Assembly (NCBI GenBank): GCA_002405835.1
Contig: DHMO01000003.1
Location: 1 to 42,560 of the forward strand
Origin: Lentisphaeria bacterium UBA4640
GTDB taxonomy: Bacteria > Verrucomicrobiota > Lentisphaeria > Victivallales > UBA1829
DNA length: 42,560 nt
Direction: 5' to 3'
A program made the position numbers and the translations under genes. The notes beneath the pieces were generated by a model. The model had not been told where the DNA came from and ran no database searches. It saw nothing but the letters and a program-made list of their open reading frames with translations. Below, piece after piece: positions 1 through 8,728 of the stretch; positions within the stretch are counted from its first letter, which is position 1; each line of letters opens with the position of its first letter.

Positions 1-33
1 GAGTTTTTATGGGACAGCTCTGAGAAAATTTAC

Positions 34-1302
34 TTATGGCCGGGGCGCCGCAAGTCCGCGCAGACGCAGAATCCGCAGAGCTTTGTAATCACCGCCGCGC
101 GCCGCGCGCTGAAGCCACTCTTCCCCGCGGGTCAGACTACGCGTCACGCCGCGTCCCTCCAGATAGCGCAGTCCGAGCTCGCACTGAGCGGAGGGCTCCC
201 CCTTCTGCGCAGCCTGCGTCAGCCAGTAGACCGCCGCCGAATCATCCTTGATCAGATCGCCGCGTCCCGTCTCGTACATCCGCGCGAGCGCATGTTGCGC
301 CGGAGCGTATCCCTGTTTTGCGGCAAGGAAAAAGAGACGCGACGCCTCATGTTCGTCCTTCTCAAAACCGATTCCGTCGAGACGGAATTCCCCCATGCGG
401 AAGAGCGCCTGGACATTGCCCTGTTCCGCCGCACGCCTGTACCAGGGAAGCGCGGAGAGAAGATCCGGCTTGCCCCCCGCCGTCCCGGCCGCAAGACACT
501 CCGCATATTTGTACTGAGATTTCGCATTGCCGCGCTCCGCCGCCAGACGGTACAGATTCACCGCTTTCGGCATATCCGGAGGGACCGCGCGCCCGTATTC
601 GTAACAGAACGCCAGTTTGCCCAGAGCCTCCGCGTCGCCGCTCTTCGCAGCCCGCCGCAGAAGCGCAATCATGCCCTCCGGATCGGGCTTCGTGCCGAGT
701 CCGCCGTACTTGCAGTCGGCAAGCATCCGCAGCGCTTCCGGAGGCGGATCCTTCCGCGCCGTCATGCGGGTCAGAACGCGGACCGCGTCCGGAAGTTCCT
801 CCGGTTTGTTCCGCTGGAGAAGGAAACGCGTGTATTCGAGCTCCGCGGGAACAAATTCCTCTTCCGCCAGTGCTTTCAGCAGAGTCAGACCGTATTCAGG
901 CATCGGGGCGACGGCCGCGCGTTTGTGCGCCGGATCGGCGGGAAGTCCCGTAACCGTCACTCCGGCGACATGCAGACGCGCCATCTTCACCCCCGCATCC
1001 GCCGCTTTCCGGAACCATTCGACCGCCTCGTGCAGGTTCCGGTCCGTCCCCTCCCCTTTCAGAAGACAGACTCCGAGATTGTACATACCCTCCGGAACGC
1101 CCGCCTCTGCCGCCTTGCGGTACCAGTATGCCGCAACGGTCCGGTCCGCATGGCGCGACGGCGTTCCGTGGAAATATTCATCCGCAAGTTTCAGCATAGC
1201 CTCCGCCTCCCCGCCGAGCGCGGCCTTCCGGAGAGAATCGGCTTCCTGAGCGGCAAGCAGACAGAAAAGAGAACAGAAAAACAGAAAAGCAATGCGTTTC
1301 AT
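34..1302 (-). CDS. Sel1-repeat (SLR) protein, secreted
   Basis: This 422-residue protein begins with a Sec-type signal peptide: a basic MKR start, a hydrophobic stretch to about residue 17, then an AAQEA cleavage region. The rest is about eight or nine Sel1-like repeats of roughly 36 residues, recognisable by A..WYRKAAEAG, MYNLG.CL..G.G and ALPWYRRAAEQGN. Such repeats form alpha-alpha solenoids that bind other proteins; no catalytic motif is visible. Its start overlaps the stop of the upstream gene by four bases (1299-1302), so it is probably translationally coupled and is the last gene of the nadB operon. The partner is unknown. I infer a periplasmic or envelope scaffold. The repeat family is clear; the function is not. 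Confidence 0.85.
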   Translation of the reverse strand: MKRIAFLFFCSLFCLLAAQEADSLRKAALGGEAEAMLKLADEYFHGTPSRHADRTVAAYWYRKAAEAGVPEGMYNLGVCLLKGEGTDRNLHEAVEWFRKAADAGVKMARLHVAGVTVTGLPADPAHKRAAVAPMPEYGLTLLKALAEEEFVPAELEYTRFLLQRNKPEELPDAVRVLTRMTARKDPPPEALRMLADCKYGGLGTKPDPEGMIALLRRAAKSGDAEALGKLAFCYEYGRAVPPDMPKAVNLYRLAAERGNAKSQYKYAECLAAGTAGGKPDLLSALPWYRRAAEQGNVQALFRMGEFRLDGIGFEKDEHEASRLFFLAAKQGYAPAQHALARMYETGRGDLIKDDSAAVYWLTQAAQKGEPSAQCELGLRYLEGRGVTRSLTRGEEWLQRAARGGDYKALRILRLRGLAAPRP

Positions 1303-2309
1303 TGCACGCGCTCCGCAAGCTCCTGCATCTGACCGAGCGCTTCGTCGCGAAGGAGCAGAAGTTCAGCGAGACGCGCCCGTTCGCGCCGCGCAACCGCATG
1401 CTGCGGTTCCGTCGCAGGAAGACCGCGTCCGGAAAAGAGTGAAAGATAAAGATCAAGCGTTTCAGACTCATCCGCATCAACCGGATAGAAGAAATCGCGC
1501 ACCAGCATCCGGACCGGACGGAACAGCGAGCCGCGTCCGGAAAAAGCCTCCTTGAAGAGCGTGCCGGGCATGGGTTCGCTCAGGAAAAAGCGGAACCCGT
1601 TCAGGCGGATCTTCTCATAATCGCGCAGGGAGTTCATCAAAGCGCAGCGGAAAACGTTCTCCGACGGGAACGGTTCGGCGAGGAAACGTTCCAGCACTGC
1701 GCGGAACTCTTTGCGGCGCACGGCGGGAAGCGGATGCGAGCCAAGTTCCCGTGCCGAGTCCGCGCAGACCGTGAGATACTGCACGTCGGCGACATCCGAA
1801 TTCAGCATCATCCGCGTATGCGCACAGAGAACGGAGAAAAGTTTCAGAGCTGTTCCGTATTCGCGCTTTTCCACAGCGGAGTGAATGCCCTGCTGGAGAA
1901 TCTGATGGAAATCGGAAAAGACTCCGGCGGCGGAACCGGCTCCGTAAAAGGGAAGCTCCGTGCCGCGAATCAGCACGCGCAGGTTCTCCGCCAGCTCCGG
2001 AATATCCGGATTCTCATTCAATCTGTCGTGCAGTGCCTGAAACAGCGGAAGACGCGGCGACGGCTTTGCGGAAACGGTCTGCGCGACCATCGGCGCCGCG
2101 ATGCGGAGACGCCTCCGGAGCGCATAGGAATCTGTTTTCCAGGTTTCCGCATAGCGTCCGCCCGAAGGATCCTCCGGGCGGGTCGCGAAGTCGACGCAGT
2201 CTTTTGCAATCAGAAAAATGACAATAAGGAGACAGAGACGCAGAAGATGTTTCCGGGTTCTTCCGCGTCTGGAATCAAGAGAATCGGTTCTTCGAATCAC
2301 CGGCAGCAT
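1299..2309 (-). CDS. Uncharacterised single-pass membrane protein
   Basis: I do not recognise this 336-residue protein. It has a basic N-terminus (RRTDSLDSRRGRTRKH), one hydrophobic segment at about residues 22-38 (LLRLCLLIVIFLIAK), and then a soluble, mostly helical region rich in Leu, Arg and Glu. The positive-inside rule suggests the long C-terminal part is outside the cytoplasm. The start at 2309 overlaps the preceding small membrane protein by 35 bases, with an AAGGA about nine bases upstream. A later start is possible but would remove the basic cytoplasmic tail. It ends in a four-base overlap with the Sel1-repeat gene, so the two probably act together at the envelope. Confidence 0.65.
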   Translation of the reverse strand: MLPVIRRTDSLDSRRGRTRKHLLRLCLLIVIFLIAKDCVDFATRPEDPSGGRYAETWKTDSYALRRRLRIAAPMVAQTVSAKPSPRLPLFQALHDRLNENPDIPELAENLRVLIRGTELPFYGAGSAAGVFSDFHQILQQGIHSAVEKREYGTALKLFSVLCAHTRMMLNSDVADVQYLTVCADSARELGSHPLPAVRRKEFRAVLERFLAEPFPSENVFRCALMNSLRDYEKIRLNGFRFFLSEPMPGTLFKEAFSGRGSLFRPVRMLVRDFFYPVDADESETLDLYLSLFSGRGLPATEPQHAVARRERARLAELLLLRDEALGQMQELAERVQ

Positions 2310-2562
2310 CCTGCGGATCCTTCTCCATTATAGTTTGAGCGTCAATGACTTCCGCCTCAATGATTTCTCCGTCCTGATGCGGAACCGCGCGTTCCGGTTC
2401 AGGAGCGCGGTTCCGGAGCGGAGCGTAAATGAAACTCCGCGCCAGTCCGAGACGCCCCGTCAGCCAGAGCACGATGAATATCACCGCCACAATCGGAAAG
2501 CAGCAGATGATCAGCGCCAGAGTGACGAGAAGCCGGAAAATGAATGCGAGCGGATTGTTCAT
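2275..2562 (-). CDS. Small membrane protein
   Basis: This 95-residue protein has a long hydrophobic stretch at about residues 6-35 (IFRLLVTLALIICCFPIVAV, then IFIVLWL), long enough for two tight membrane passes. A hydrophilic acidic C-terminal tail follows (GEIIEAEVIDAQTIMEKDP). No family is recognised. Its start overlaps the pcnB stop by four bases (ATGA at 2559-2562), as expected for coupled translation inside the nadB operon. The small size and operon position suggest an accessory membrane protein for the two downstream envelope proteins; this is inference only. Confidence 0.6.
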   Translation of the reverse strand: MNNPLAFIFRLLVTLALIICCFPIVAVIFIVLWLTGRLGLARSFIYAPLRNRAPEPERAVPHQDGEIIEAEVIDAQTIMEKDPQDAAGDSKNRFS

Positions 2563-3794
2563 CTCACAGTTCTCTCCGTGCGGGGACGGCGCGGGCGACG
2601 ACGCGGCGGCTTGCGGTTCGGGTCGCCCTTCGGCCAGAACTGCTCAAAGTCTCCGCAATGCGCATGAACCGTGTTGTGGATCACCGCAAGTTCGCGTGCG
2701 TGGGAATAGCCGGGATGCGCCTTGAGACGCTCGCGGTTTTCCTTCGTTTCATTCAGGAATTTCGGCTGAAGCAGAAGAGTGCGGACCGCAGCGGCAACCG
2801 CACGCTTGGTCGGTGAACGCGGATAGAGCGCACGGTTGATCGCGTGCTTCAGCTCCTCCTCAATCCCCGGATGATAGCCGATGAGACGTCCTTTGTTCAC
2901 AAACTGTTTCTCCGCGAACGGGAGCACGATCAGCGACATGGCGAGCGAAATGCTTTCCCGGTATTCGCCCTTGCGGATGCGCTCGTTCCGGACTCTCCAG
3001 AGTTCGCGCATGTGCGCGGTGTCCGGGTCATCCCAGCGCGCATTGATGGAAGGCAGGAAGTATTCGAGAAAACCGTACTCGTGGAACGTCGCCAGAACAA
3101 GATCGCCGTAGGGACTCTTCAGGATTTTTTCGAGTTCCAGCGTCATGCGGGAATCGGAAGCGAGGCGGATCAGAGGCATGGTCGCGCGCACCGCCTTCTC
3201 AGTCTCCGGCTCCATGCGGAAACCGTACTGACCGACAAGTTTCAGTGCGCGGAGGATGCGGACGGGATCCTCCTCCAGACGCGTCACGGGGTCGCCGATG
3301 ATGCGGACGATTCCGTCGCGGATGTCGTCGAGCCCGTGTCCGGTGTAGTCATGTATCCGGTCGTTGACAGGATCGTAGAAGAGCGCGTTAACCGTGAAGT
3401 CTCTGCGCCAGGCGTCTTCCTGAACGGTTCCGAATTCGTTGTCGCGGAAAATCATGTTTTCCGGAGCGGCGGCGCGCTTGGCGGGATTCATCTTCTCCGG
3501 AGCGGGAGCGTTGTGTTCGGGCTTCTTGCGGAAGGTGCTGATCTCCAGAATCTCCTTGCCGTGATAGAGATGAACCAGACGGAAACGGCGGCCGATGATC
3601 ATGCAGCGCTGCTTCCGGAAAACCTTTTTCACCTCTTCGGGCGTGGCGGATGTGGAAATGTCGTAATCCTTCGGCTGACGGTCCAGCAGAAAATCGCGGA
3701 CGGCGCCGCCCACGATGTAGGCTTCATAACCCGCATTCTGAAGGGCGGCGACAATATCCGTTACGTACTTTTCAATCTTGGGCTTGATGGTCAT
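2559..3794 (-). CDS. pcnB: Poly(A) polymerase I / CCA-adding family nucleotidyltransferase
   Basis: This 411-residue protein belongs to the class II nucleotidyltransferase family, which adds 3' adenosines to RNA. The polymerase head is at about residues 20-165. It has GGAVRDFLLDRQPKDYDIST with the metal-binding Asp pair in DYD, then GRRFRLVHLYHG and EISTFR, which match PcnB better than true CCA enzymes, then RRDFTVNALFYDP. The RNA-binding and head domains follow (RILRALKLVGQYGFRMEPET). The C-terminus is an Arg-rich tail (RKPPRRRPRRPRTERTVR), typical of poly(A) polymerases that bind RNA. The start overlaps the nadB stop by four bases (ATGA, 3791-3794). The alternative is a CCA tRNA nucleotidyltransferase, because some bacteria use this fold for either job. 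The gene symbol is therefore likely, not certain. Confidence 0.85.
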   Translation of the reverse strand: MTIKPKIEKYVTDIVAALQNAGYEAYIVGGAVRDFLLDRQPKDYDISTSATPEEVKKVFRKQRCMIIGRRFRLVHLYHGKEILEISTFRKKPEHNAPAPEKMNPAKRAAAPENMIFRDNEFGTVQEDAWRRDFTVNALFYDPVNDRIHDYTGHGLDDIRDGIVRIIGDPVTRLEEDPVRILRALKLVGQYGFRMEPETEKAVRATMPLIRLASDSRMTLELEKILKSPYGDLVLATFHEYGFLEYFLPSINARWDDPDTAHMRELWRVRNERIRKGEYRESISLAMSLIVLPFAEKQFVNKGRLIGYHPGIEEELKHAINRALYPRSPTKRAVAAAVRTLLLQPKFLNETKENRERLKAHPGYSHARELAVIHNTVHAHCGDFEQFWPKGDPNRKPPRRRPRRPRTERTVR

Positions 3795-5452
3795 TGTCTG
3801 AAAGGCTTGGTGATAATGGTGTCAACGCCGTCAAGCGAGGGATCGCGGTCGGGATAATCCGCGTTGCAGTGCAGGCCGCGGCTCTCCTTGCGGGCCATGG
3901 CGGAGTCGATGATGAGCTCCGCAACGGTCGTGATGTTGCGCAGTTCCACAAGCTCCTTCGTGATGTGGAAATCCCAGTAATACTTGTCAATCTCTTCGCG
4001 GATGTTCGTCACGCGGCGCTTGGCGCGCTCCAGACGCTTGTTCGTGCGGACAATTCCGACGTAGTCCCACATGAAGCGGCGGATCTCGTCCCAGTTGTGC
4101 GCAAGAACGACCTGTTCATCGGAGTCGGTGGCGTTTCCGCGCGACCAGTCGGGAATAACGCCGTTCGGACGCGTCGCTTTGAGTTCGGAGGCATGCTCCA
4201 TGATGTGCTTCGCGGCAAAATCGGGAACGACAAGAGCTTCGAGCAGGCTGTTGCTCGCCAGACGGTTCGCGCCGTGAAGTCCGGTGCAGCCGCTCTCGCC
4301 GACCACGTAGAGTCCGGGGATACCGGTGTAGCCGTTGATGTCGGTCTTGACGCCGCCGCAGCTGTAGTGCGCCGCGGGGACAACGGGAATCGGCTGCTTG
4401 GACATGTCGATTCCGGCTTCCAGGCACTGCGCGAAAATCTTCGGGAAACGCTTTTCGAGGAACGCGCGGTCCAGCATCGTCATATCGAGATAGGCGCAGT
4501 GGAGACCGCGCACTTTGAGTTCGTTGTCAATCGCGCGGGCAACAACGTCGCGCGGTGCAAGACTCGCCATTTCATGATATTTTTCCATGAACGTGACGAG
4601 TTTTCCGGAGGAGTCTTTCACCTTGAGGATGCCGCCCTCGCCGCGCAGAGCTTCGCTGATGAGGAAGGAGTTGACCTTCGGATGATACAGCAGTGTCGGA
4701 TGGAACTGGAGAAACTCCATGTTCGCGATCGGCGCATGGGCACGGTAGCACATGGCAACTCCGCTTCCGCACGCGGCGTCCGAGTTGCTTGTATAGAGAT
4801 AGACCTTTCCGCAGCCGCCGGTCGCGACGGTCACGGTGTCCGAAACGATGGTTTTGACAAATCCCGTTCCCACGTCGAGCACATACGCGCCCAGACAGTG
4901 GTTTTCACCCATCCAGCCGAGACGCCACGAGGTGATGAGGTCGATTGCAGAGTGGTTTTCGAGGATGTCGATTTTATCGTTCGCGCGGGCGGCGGCGAGC
5001 AGAGTGTTGTGAACCGCTTCGCCCGTGATGTCGCCGGCATGAATGACGCGGCGCTTGTGGTGCCCGCCTTCACGGCCGAGGTGGAACTCGTCGCGCTTCT
5101 TCTCTTCGTTGTTCTCGCCGATTTCACCGCGGGTGGTGAAATGCGTTCCGAGATCCATCAGCCATTGAATCTTCTCCGGTCCGGCCTCCACGATTCCGCG
5201 GACGTTGACCGCATTGCAGAGGTGGTCGCCCGCCGCGAGAGTATCGGCAATATGCTCGTCAAAGGTGTCTCCTTTGTCCAGCACACACGCGATACCGCCC
5301 TGCGCGAGACGGGAGTTGCAGATTTCCGCCTTGCCCTTGCAGACAACGCAGATGCGTCCGTTCGATTTTTCCGCAAGCATCAGCGCGGCGGAAAGACCGG
5401 CGACGCCTCCGCCGATGATCAGATGATCGTATTGAATGGTTTTGTCTTTCAC
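3791..5452 (-). CDS. nadB: L-aspartate oxidase
   Basis: This 553-residue flavoprotein oxidises L-aspartate to iminoaspartate, the first step of de novo NAD synthesis, in the cytoplasm. The FAD-binding Rossmann motif is near the N-terminus (IIGGGVAGLSAAL, residues 12-24). Family signatures follow: SRLAQGGIA, HVIHAGD-type GDITGEAVHNTL, ATGGCGKVYLYTSN, FLQFHPTLLY, SEALRGEGG, PRDVVARAI, HYSCGGVKTD, LYVVGESGCTGLHGANRLAS and NSLLEALV. A C-terminal helical domain completes a normal-length protein. The start codon is GTG, with GAGGAG seven bases upstream. It is the first gene of a five-gene operon and overlaps pcnB by four bases. nadA and nadC are not in this window. The 234-bp upstream gap contains a hairpin at 5539-5557. 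Confidence 0.93.
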   Translation of the reverse strand: MKDKTIQYDHLIIGGGVAGLSAALMLAEKSNGRICVVCKGKAEICNSRLAQGGIACVLDKGDTFDEHIADTLAAGDHLCNAVNVRGIVEAGPEKIQWLMDLGTHFTTRGEIGENNEEKKRDEFHLGREGGHHKRRVIHAGDITGEAVHNTLLAAARANDKIDILENHSAIDLITSWRLGWMGENHCLGAYVLDVGTGFVKTIVSDTVTVATGGCGKVYLYTSNSDAACGSGVAMCYRAHAPIANMEFLQFHPTLLYHPKVNSFLISEALRGEGGILKVKDSSGKLVTFMEKYHEMASLAPRDVVARAIDNELKVRGLHCAYLDMTMLDRAFLEKRFPKIFAQCLEAGIDMSKQPIPVVPAAHYSCGGVKTDINGYTGIPGLYVVGESGCTGLHGANRLASNSLLEALVVPDFAAKHIMEHASELKATRPNGVIPDWSRGNATDSDEQVVLAHNWDEIRRFMWDYVGIVRTNKRLERAKRRVTNIREEIDKYYWDFHITKELVELRNITTVAELIIDSAMARKESRGLHCNADYPDRDPSLDGVDTIITKPFRQ

Positions 5453-5538
5453 AGTCAGACTCCTCGTGTTCGACAGAGCTGACGAATAGACAGCGTGCCC
5501 GCTGCCGATTCTTCAACTCTATCAAAGGTTCATACACT

Positions 5539-5557
5539 CCGGCGGCAAATCCGCCGG
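5539..5557 (-). other. Hairpin in the probable nadB leader
   Basis: A perfect seven-base inverted repeat, CCGGCGG then CCGCCGG with a five-base loop, lies about 87 bases upstream of the nadB start. No T-run follows on either strand, so it is not a simple terminator. If the nadB transcript begins upstream of it, it would sit in the 5' leader and could affect expression. I found no convincing nadB promoter, and the match to any known NAD-responsive site is nil. Confidence 0.4.
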
Positions 5558-5631
5558 TGCGGTAAGATACACGCACTTTTCATGAATTTCTAATCAAAAA
5601 ATAAAAAAGAACGTTTTTTTTGAAACTGCCC

Positions 5632-5660
5632 TTGACAACAACATGTTTATGATGTATTAT
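5632..5660 (+). promoter_or_regulatory. Sigma70-type promoter of the GntR-type regulator
   Basis: A consensus -35 TTGACA (5632-5637), a 17-base spacer and a -10 TATTAT (5655-5660) lie 27 bases upstream of the regulator's ATG, with AGGAG at 5674-5678. The spacer holds the palindrome AACATGTT (5640-5647), a plausible operator for autoregulation. Confidence 0.8.
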
Positions 5661-5686
5661 ATCTTCACAAACCAGGAGAACTGAAT

Positions 5687-6733
5687 ATGGCGACTGTCAT
5701 GCCGGAATATATGCGGGTGCGGAAGTACCTTTACAATCTGATCAGCAAATGCGACGGAAGCGATCTGCGCATCCCGCCGGAGAACGAGCTGACCCGGATC
5801 TTCGGCGTCAGCCGCGTCACCGTGCGCGGAGCCATCCGCGGACTCGTCGAAGACAACCTGCTCATCACCCGCCGCGGACTCGGCACGTTCATCAACCCGG
5901 ACGCGCAGCTCCGCCACAGCATTCAGTTCCCCGCAATCGCCGTGCTGAAAGGCGACGGACGCAGCGTTTTCGCCGCAAGCGACCCGCGGGTTGCAATCGC
6001 AGCAAAACAGACAGCCGTCAACGAGGAACAGGTTTTCATTCCGAACTCCAACGCACCGGAGCGTCTGCTGGAAATCCTGCAGAACAACATTGCCGGCGTC
6101 ATCTGGAGCACTCCGGCACCCTCCGCGCGCCCGTATCTTGATGCAATTCACAAAACAGGCAAACCGCTGCTGGTTCTCGGTAACGGATTCGAAAATGAAT
6201 TCGACACCATCCGCGACGCCAAAGCGGAACGCGGAATCCAGCTTGCGGACTATGTCACCGCGCACGGGCACAGACACATTCTGTATCTGCACAATTACGA
6301 CTCTGATCAAATTGATCGTCCGGACGATCCGGCGACCACCGCCGGAACCTTTGCACACCACCTCTACGAACTGACCGGGGAGCCGTTTGACGGCTTCATG
6401 TCCCTCACCAGCTTCGAGCGGATGCTGAGCTCCTCCGGTCTCGGAAAATACACGCTTCTTTACTCCGATTCGGGCAACGTCCGTCCCGTTATGGATATTC
6501 TGAAAAAAAATGCGGTATGCGTTCCGGAAAATGTCTCTTACCTCTGCGCATGGAGGCCTGCGCAAATTTTCTTCCCCGGACTCACTCCCGCATATATCGA
6601 CTGCGACACCGATGAAATCAGCTGCATCAACGACTGGATTCTGAAAAAAATCATCGGACACAGCGATGAACCGTTCCAGCGGACACCGCGCTCCACAATT
6701 CATGACGGCGACACCGTTAAAAGCATAAAATAG
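5687..6733 (+). CDS. GntR-type winged-helix regulator with LacI-like sensor domain
   Basis: This 348-residue transcription factor starts with a GntR winged helix at about residues 8-72: IPPENELTRIFGVSRVTV is the helix-turn-helix and LLITRRGLGTFI the wing. The remaining 270 residues look like a periplasmic-binding/LacI-type effector domain, with an N-terminal strand (IQFPAIAVLKGD) and a mid-region (GVIWSTPAPSARPYL, KPLLVLGNGFE) typical of sugar sensors. GntR heads with LacI bodies are known from AraR. The start at 5687 has AGGAG eight bases upstream and a near-consensus promoter. Glycoside hydrolase genes follow, so I infer that it controls sugar or glycan use; the effector is unknown. Confidence 0.85.
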   Translation: MATVMPEYMRVRKYLYNLISKCDGSDLRIPPENELTRIFGVSRVTVRGAIRGLVEDNLLITRRGLGTFINPDAQLRHSIQFPAIAVLKGDGRSVFAASDPRVAIAAKQTAVNEEQVFIPNSNAPERLLEILQNNIAGVIWSTPAPSARPYLDAIHKTGKPLLVLGNGFENEFDTIRDAKAERGIQLADYVTAHGHRHILYLHNYDSDQIDRPDDPATTAGTFAHHLYELTGEPFDGFMSLTSFERMLSSSGLGKYTLLYSDSGNVRPVMDILKKNAVCVPENVSYLCAWRPAQIFFPGLTPAYIDCDTDEISCINDWILKKIIGHSDEPFQRTPRSTIHDGDTVKSIK

Positions 6734-6764
6734 TTGAAATCAACACAAAAGAAAGGGTTAAAAA

Positions 6765-7526
6765 ATGAAAGAATTTCTCAAACGATTCCTCGAAAATAAA
6801 AACGGCAGCATGGATCTGTTCGTCACCGTTTACAACACGGGCAGCCGCGCGATCGAAGGCAAAGCCGGACTCGGCGGACGCTTCAAAGCGCTGGACGGCA
6901 TTCAGGAATTCCGCATCGAAGCAAATAACGCCGCCTGCATCCGTTTCCGCTTGAAGGTAAAGGACGAAAAGCGAAAAACATCCTGCGTCTCTTTGCGGAT
7001 GGAAAACTCGTCCAGTTCCCGCTCGAAACAACCGCCGTTCCCGCGGCAGAAGCCGGAACTGTACTGAGCGTAAGCCACGAGGGACACGCTCCCCGGTTTC
7101 TGGATCCGCTCCTGGAAACAGAAAGAGTTCGCAGCGGACATTGCGAAATCCGATTTCATCGACGGCGACAAGAGCATGAAGCTGACGCTCAAGGGAATGG
7201 ATTCCGCGGCAATTCAATCCGCCGTTTTCCCGATGATCCCCGGCGCAAAATACAAAGTATCATTCTGGGCGAAAAGCTCAAAACCCGGAAAAATGCTCTT
7301 CATCTTCAACGCCTTCAATGAAGGAGTCACCCAGACGCCCCCGCAGAACATCATCCGCAGAGACTGTGCGCTCGAAACCGAGTGGAAGGAATACGCTTTT
7401 GAGATCGTCTACCCGACCGATCTGAAAAAGTTCGCCTCCGCCGCAGTCCCGATGGCAAACTTTGCGTTTTCAACACAGCTTCCGGAGGTCTGGATCGACA
7501 ACATCAAAGCGGAACGCGTAAAATAA
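6765..7526 (+). pseudogene. Broken carbohydrate-binding-like protein gene (two compensating frameshifts)
   Basis: An intact gene would encode about 253 residues, but the frame is broken twice. Reading starts at ATG 6765 and is coherent to about 6966. It then continues sensibly only one frame over (AKNILRLFADGKLVQFPLET) and returns to the first frame at about 7094 (GFWIRSWKQKEFAADI). One base too few in the A-run 6967-6970 and one too many in the C-run 7091-7094 would explain both shifts. In the first frame a TGA at 7065-7067 stops translation. The C-terminal part (YKVSFWAKSSKPGKM, then PEVWIDNIKAERV at the end) resembles CBM4/9-type beta-sandwich domains. No signal peptide is seen. It follows the regulator by 31 bases and may be co-transcribed. 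Both lesions are in homopolymers, so sequencing or assembly error is possible. Confidence 0.65.
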
Positions 7527-7538
7527 ACCGTCCTTTTT

Positions 7539-7576
7539 CAAGCCCGCAAATACAAATGCGGGCTTGATTTTTTTTT
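7539..7576 (+). terminator. Rho-independent terminator
   Basis: A perfect ten-base stem, CAAGCCCGCA (7539-7548) with TGCGGGCTTG (7557-7566), has an eight-base loop and is followed by nine Ts (7568-7576). It ends the regulator plus broken-gene transcript, so the GH130 gene needs its own promoter. Confidence 0.92.
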
Positions 7577-7621
7577 GCGAATGATTATATTAGCGAAGAA
7601 CCTTTAACAATGGAGTTCTCC

Positions 7622-8605
7622 ATGACATCTCAGCTTCCGAAATCTTTTGAATGGGTCGCGCGCCTCAAAAAATACGACGGCAACCCGATTCTCCGTCCGA
7701 ACGCGAATTCCTGCGCCAAAGACGCCGTTTTCAATCCCGCCGCAACCGTCAAGGACGGCAAAGTCCACATGCTCTGCCGCTGCATTGATTTCAGCCGCGA
7801 AGCCGCCACGAAGAAAAACTGGAGCGTCTCCACATTCGGCTGGGCGATCAGCGAAGACGGCTTCAACTTCACCATGTCTCCCGAACCGGTTCCCGAATTC
7901 AATCCCGGTCCCGATTCCCCGTTCCAGGGCGGATTCGAAGACCCGCGTCTGGTGAAAATAGGCGACGAATGGCTGCTCACCTACACAGGAGTCTACCGCG
8001 AACCCTCCGGACGCTTCAATGTCATGACGCCGGGACTCGGCGCGCTCTCCAAAGACCTGGTTCACTGGGAATTCCTCGGCGAGATTCTCCCCTCCCGCGC
8101 AATCGCAGTCACTCCGGAAAAAATCAACGGCAAATACTGGGCGTATTACGACAACTGGTGTCTCCGCCTTGCGTGGTCCGAAGATCTCCGCACCTGGCAC
8201 CTCCTTGATGAGCCCGCGCTCACACAGCGTCCCGGAAAATTCGATGGGTTCCTCTGCGAATCCGTAGCCGCCCCGCTCATTTCCGACGACGGCATTCTGC
8301 TTCTCTACAACGGCGACGCCGGACCGCAATACGCAGAACCTCTCGCCCGCGCTGCCTCTCCGCATTATCTCCCGCTCCACCCGAAATGTTTCTACCGCAT
8401 CGGCTGGGCGCTGTTCGACCGCAACGATCCGACGCGTCTCATCGCCCGCTGCGACGAACCCGTGATTGCTCCGGATCATCTTTATGAATTCTACGGAATT
8501 GCAGACTTCACCTGTTTTGCCTCCGGTCTTGTTGAATTCAAGGGAAAACACATTCTCTACTACGGCTGCGCCGACATGCGCATATCCGCCGCTTACGCGG
8601 AATAA
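7622..8605 (+). CDS. GH130 family glycoside phosphorylase/hydrolase
   Basis: This 327-residue cytoplasmic protein has the five-bladed beta-propeller signatures of GH130, which mostly phosphorolyse or hydrolyse beta-mannosides. Visible motifs are YDGNPILRP near residue 20, VFNPAA, the FEDPRL core at about residues 105-110, LLTYTGV, WAYYDNW, LLLYNGDAG, YRIGWALFD and YYGCADMRI near the C-terminus. No signal peptide is present, which fits intracellular processing of imported sugars. I chose ATG 7622 over ATG 7610 because GGAG (7612-7615) lies six bases before 7622, so the upstream ATG is inside the ribosome binding site. It converges with the GH78 gene across a shared terminator. The exact substrate cannot be read; mannosides are the family norm. 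Confidence 0.85.
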   Translation: MTSQLPKSFEWVARLKKYDGNPILRPNANSCAKDAVFNPAATVKDGKVHMLCRCIDFSREAATKKNWSVSTFGWAISEDGFNFTMSPEPVPEFNPGPDSPFQGGFEDPRLVKIGDEWLLTYTGVYREPSGRFNVMTPGLGALSKDLVHWEFLGEILPSRAIAVTPEKINGKYWAYYDNWCLRLAWSEDLRTWHLLDEPALTQRPGKFDGFLCESVAAPLISDDGILLLYNGDAGPQYAEPLARAASPHYLPLHPKCFYRIGWALFDRNDPTRLIARCDEPVIAPDHLYEFYGIADFTCFASGLVEFKGKHILYYGCADMRISAAYAE

Positions 8606-8667
8606 TCCGCTCTCGAAAACGCCGCGGCTGATGCCGCACGACAAAAAAACCGCAAACGGTTTACACA

Positions 8668-8707
8668 AACAGCGCGTCTCTGAAAAATGCTCCAGAGACG
8701 CGCTGTT
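8668..8707. terminator. Shared bidirectional terminator between GH130 and GH78 genes
   Basis: A perfect 15-base stem, AACAGCGCGTCTCTG (8668-8682) with its complement at 8693-8707, has a ten-base loop. T-rich sequence follows on the plus strand. On the minus strand a T-run follows a little further out. It sits between convergent genes and can serve both. Confidence 0.85.
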
Positions 8708-8728
8708 CTTATTTTATTTTATCAAAAC

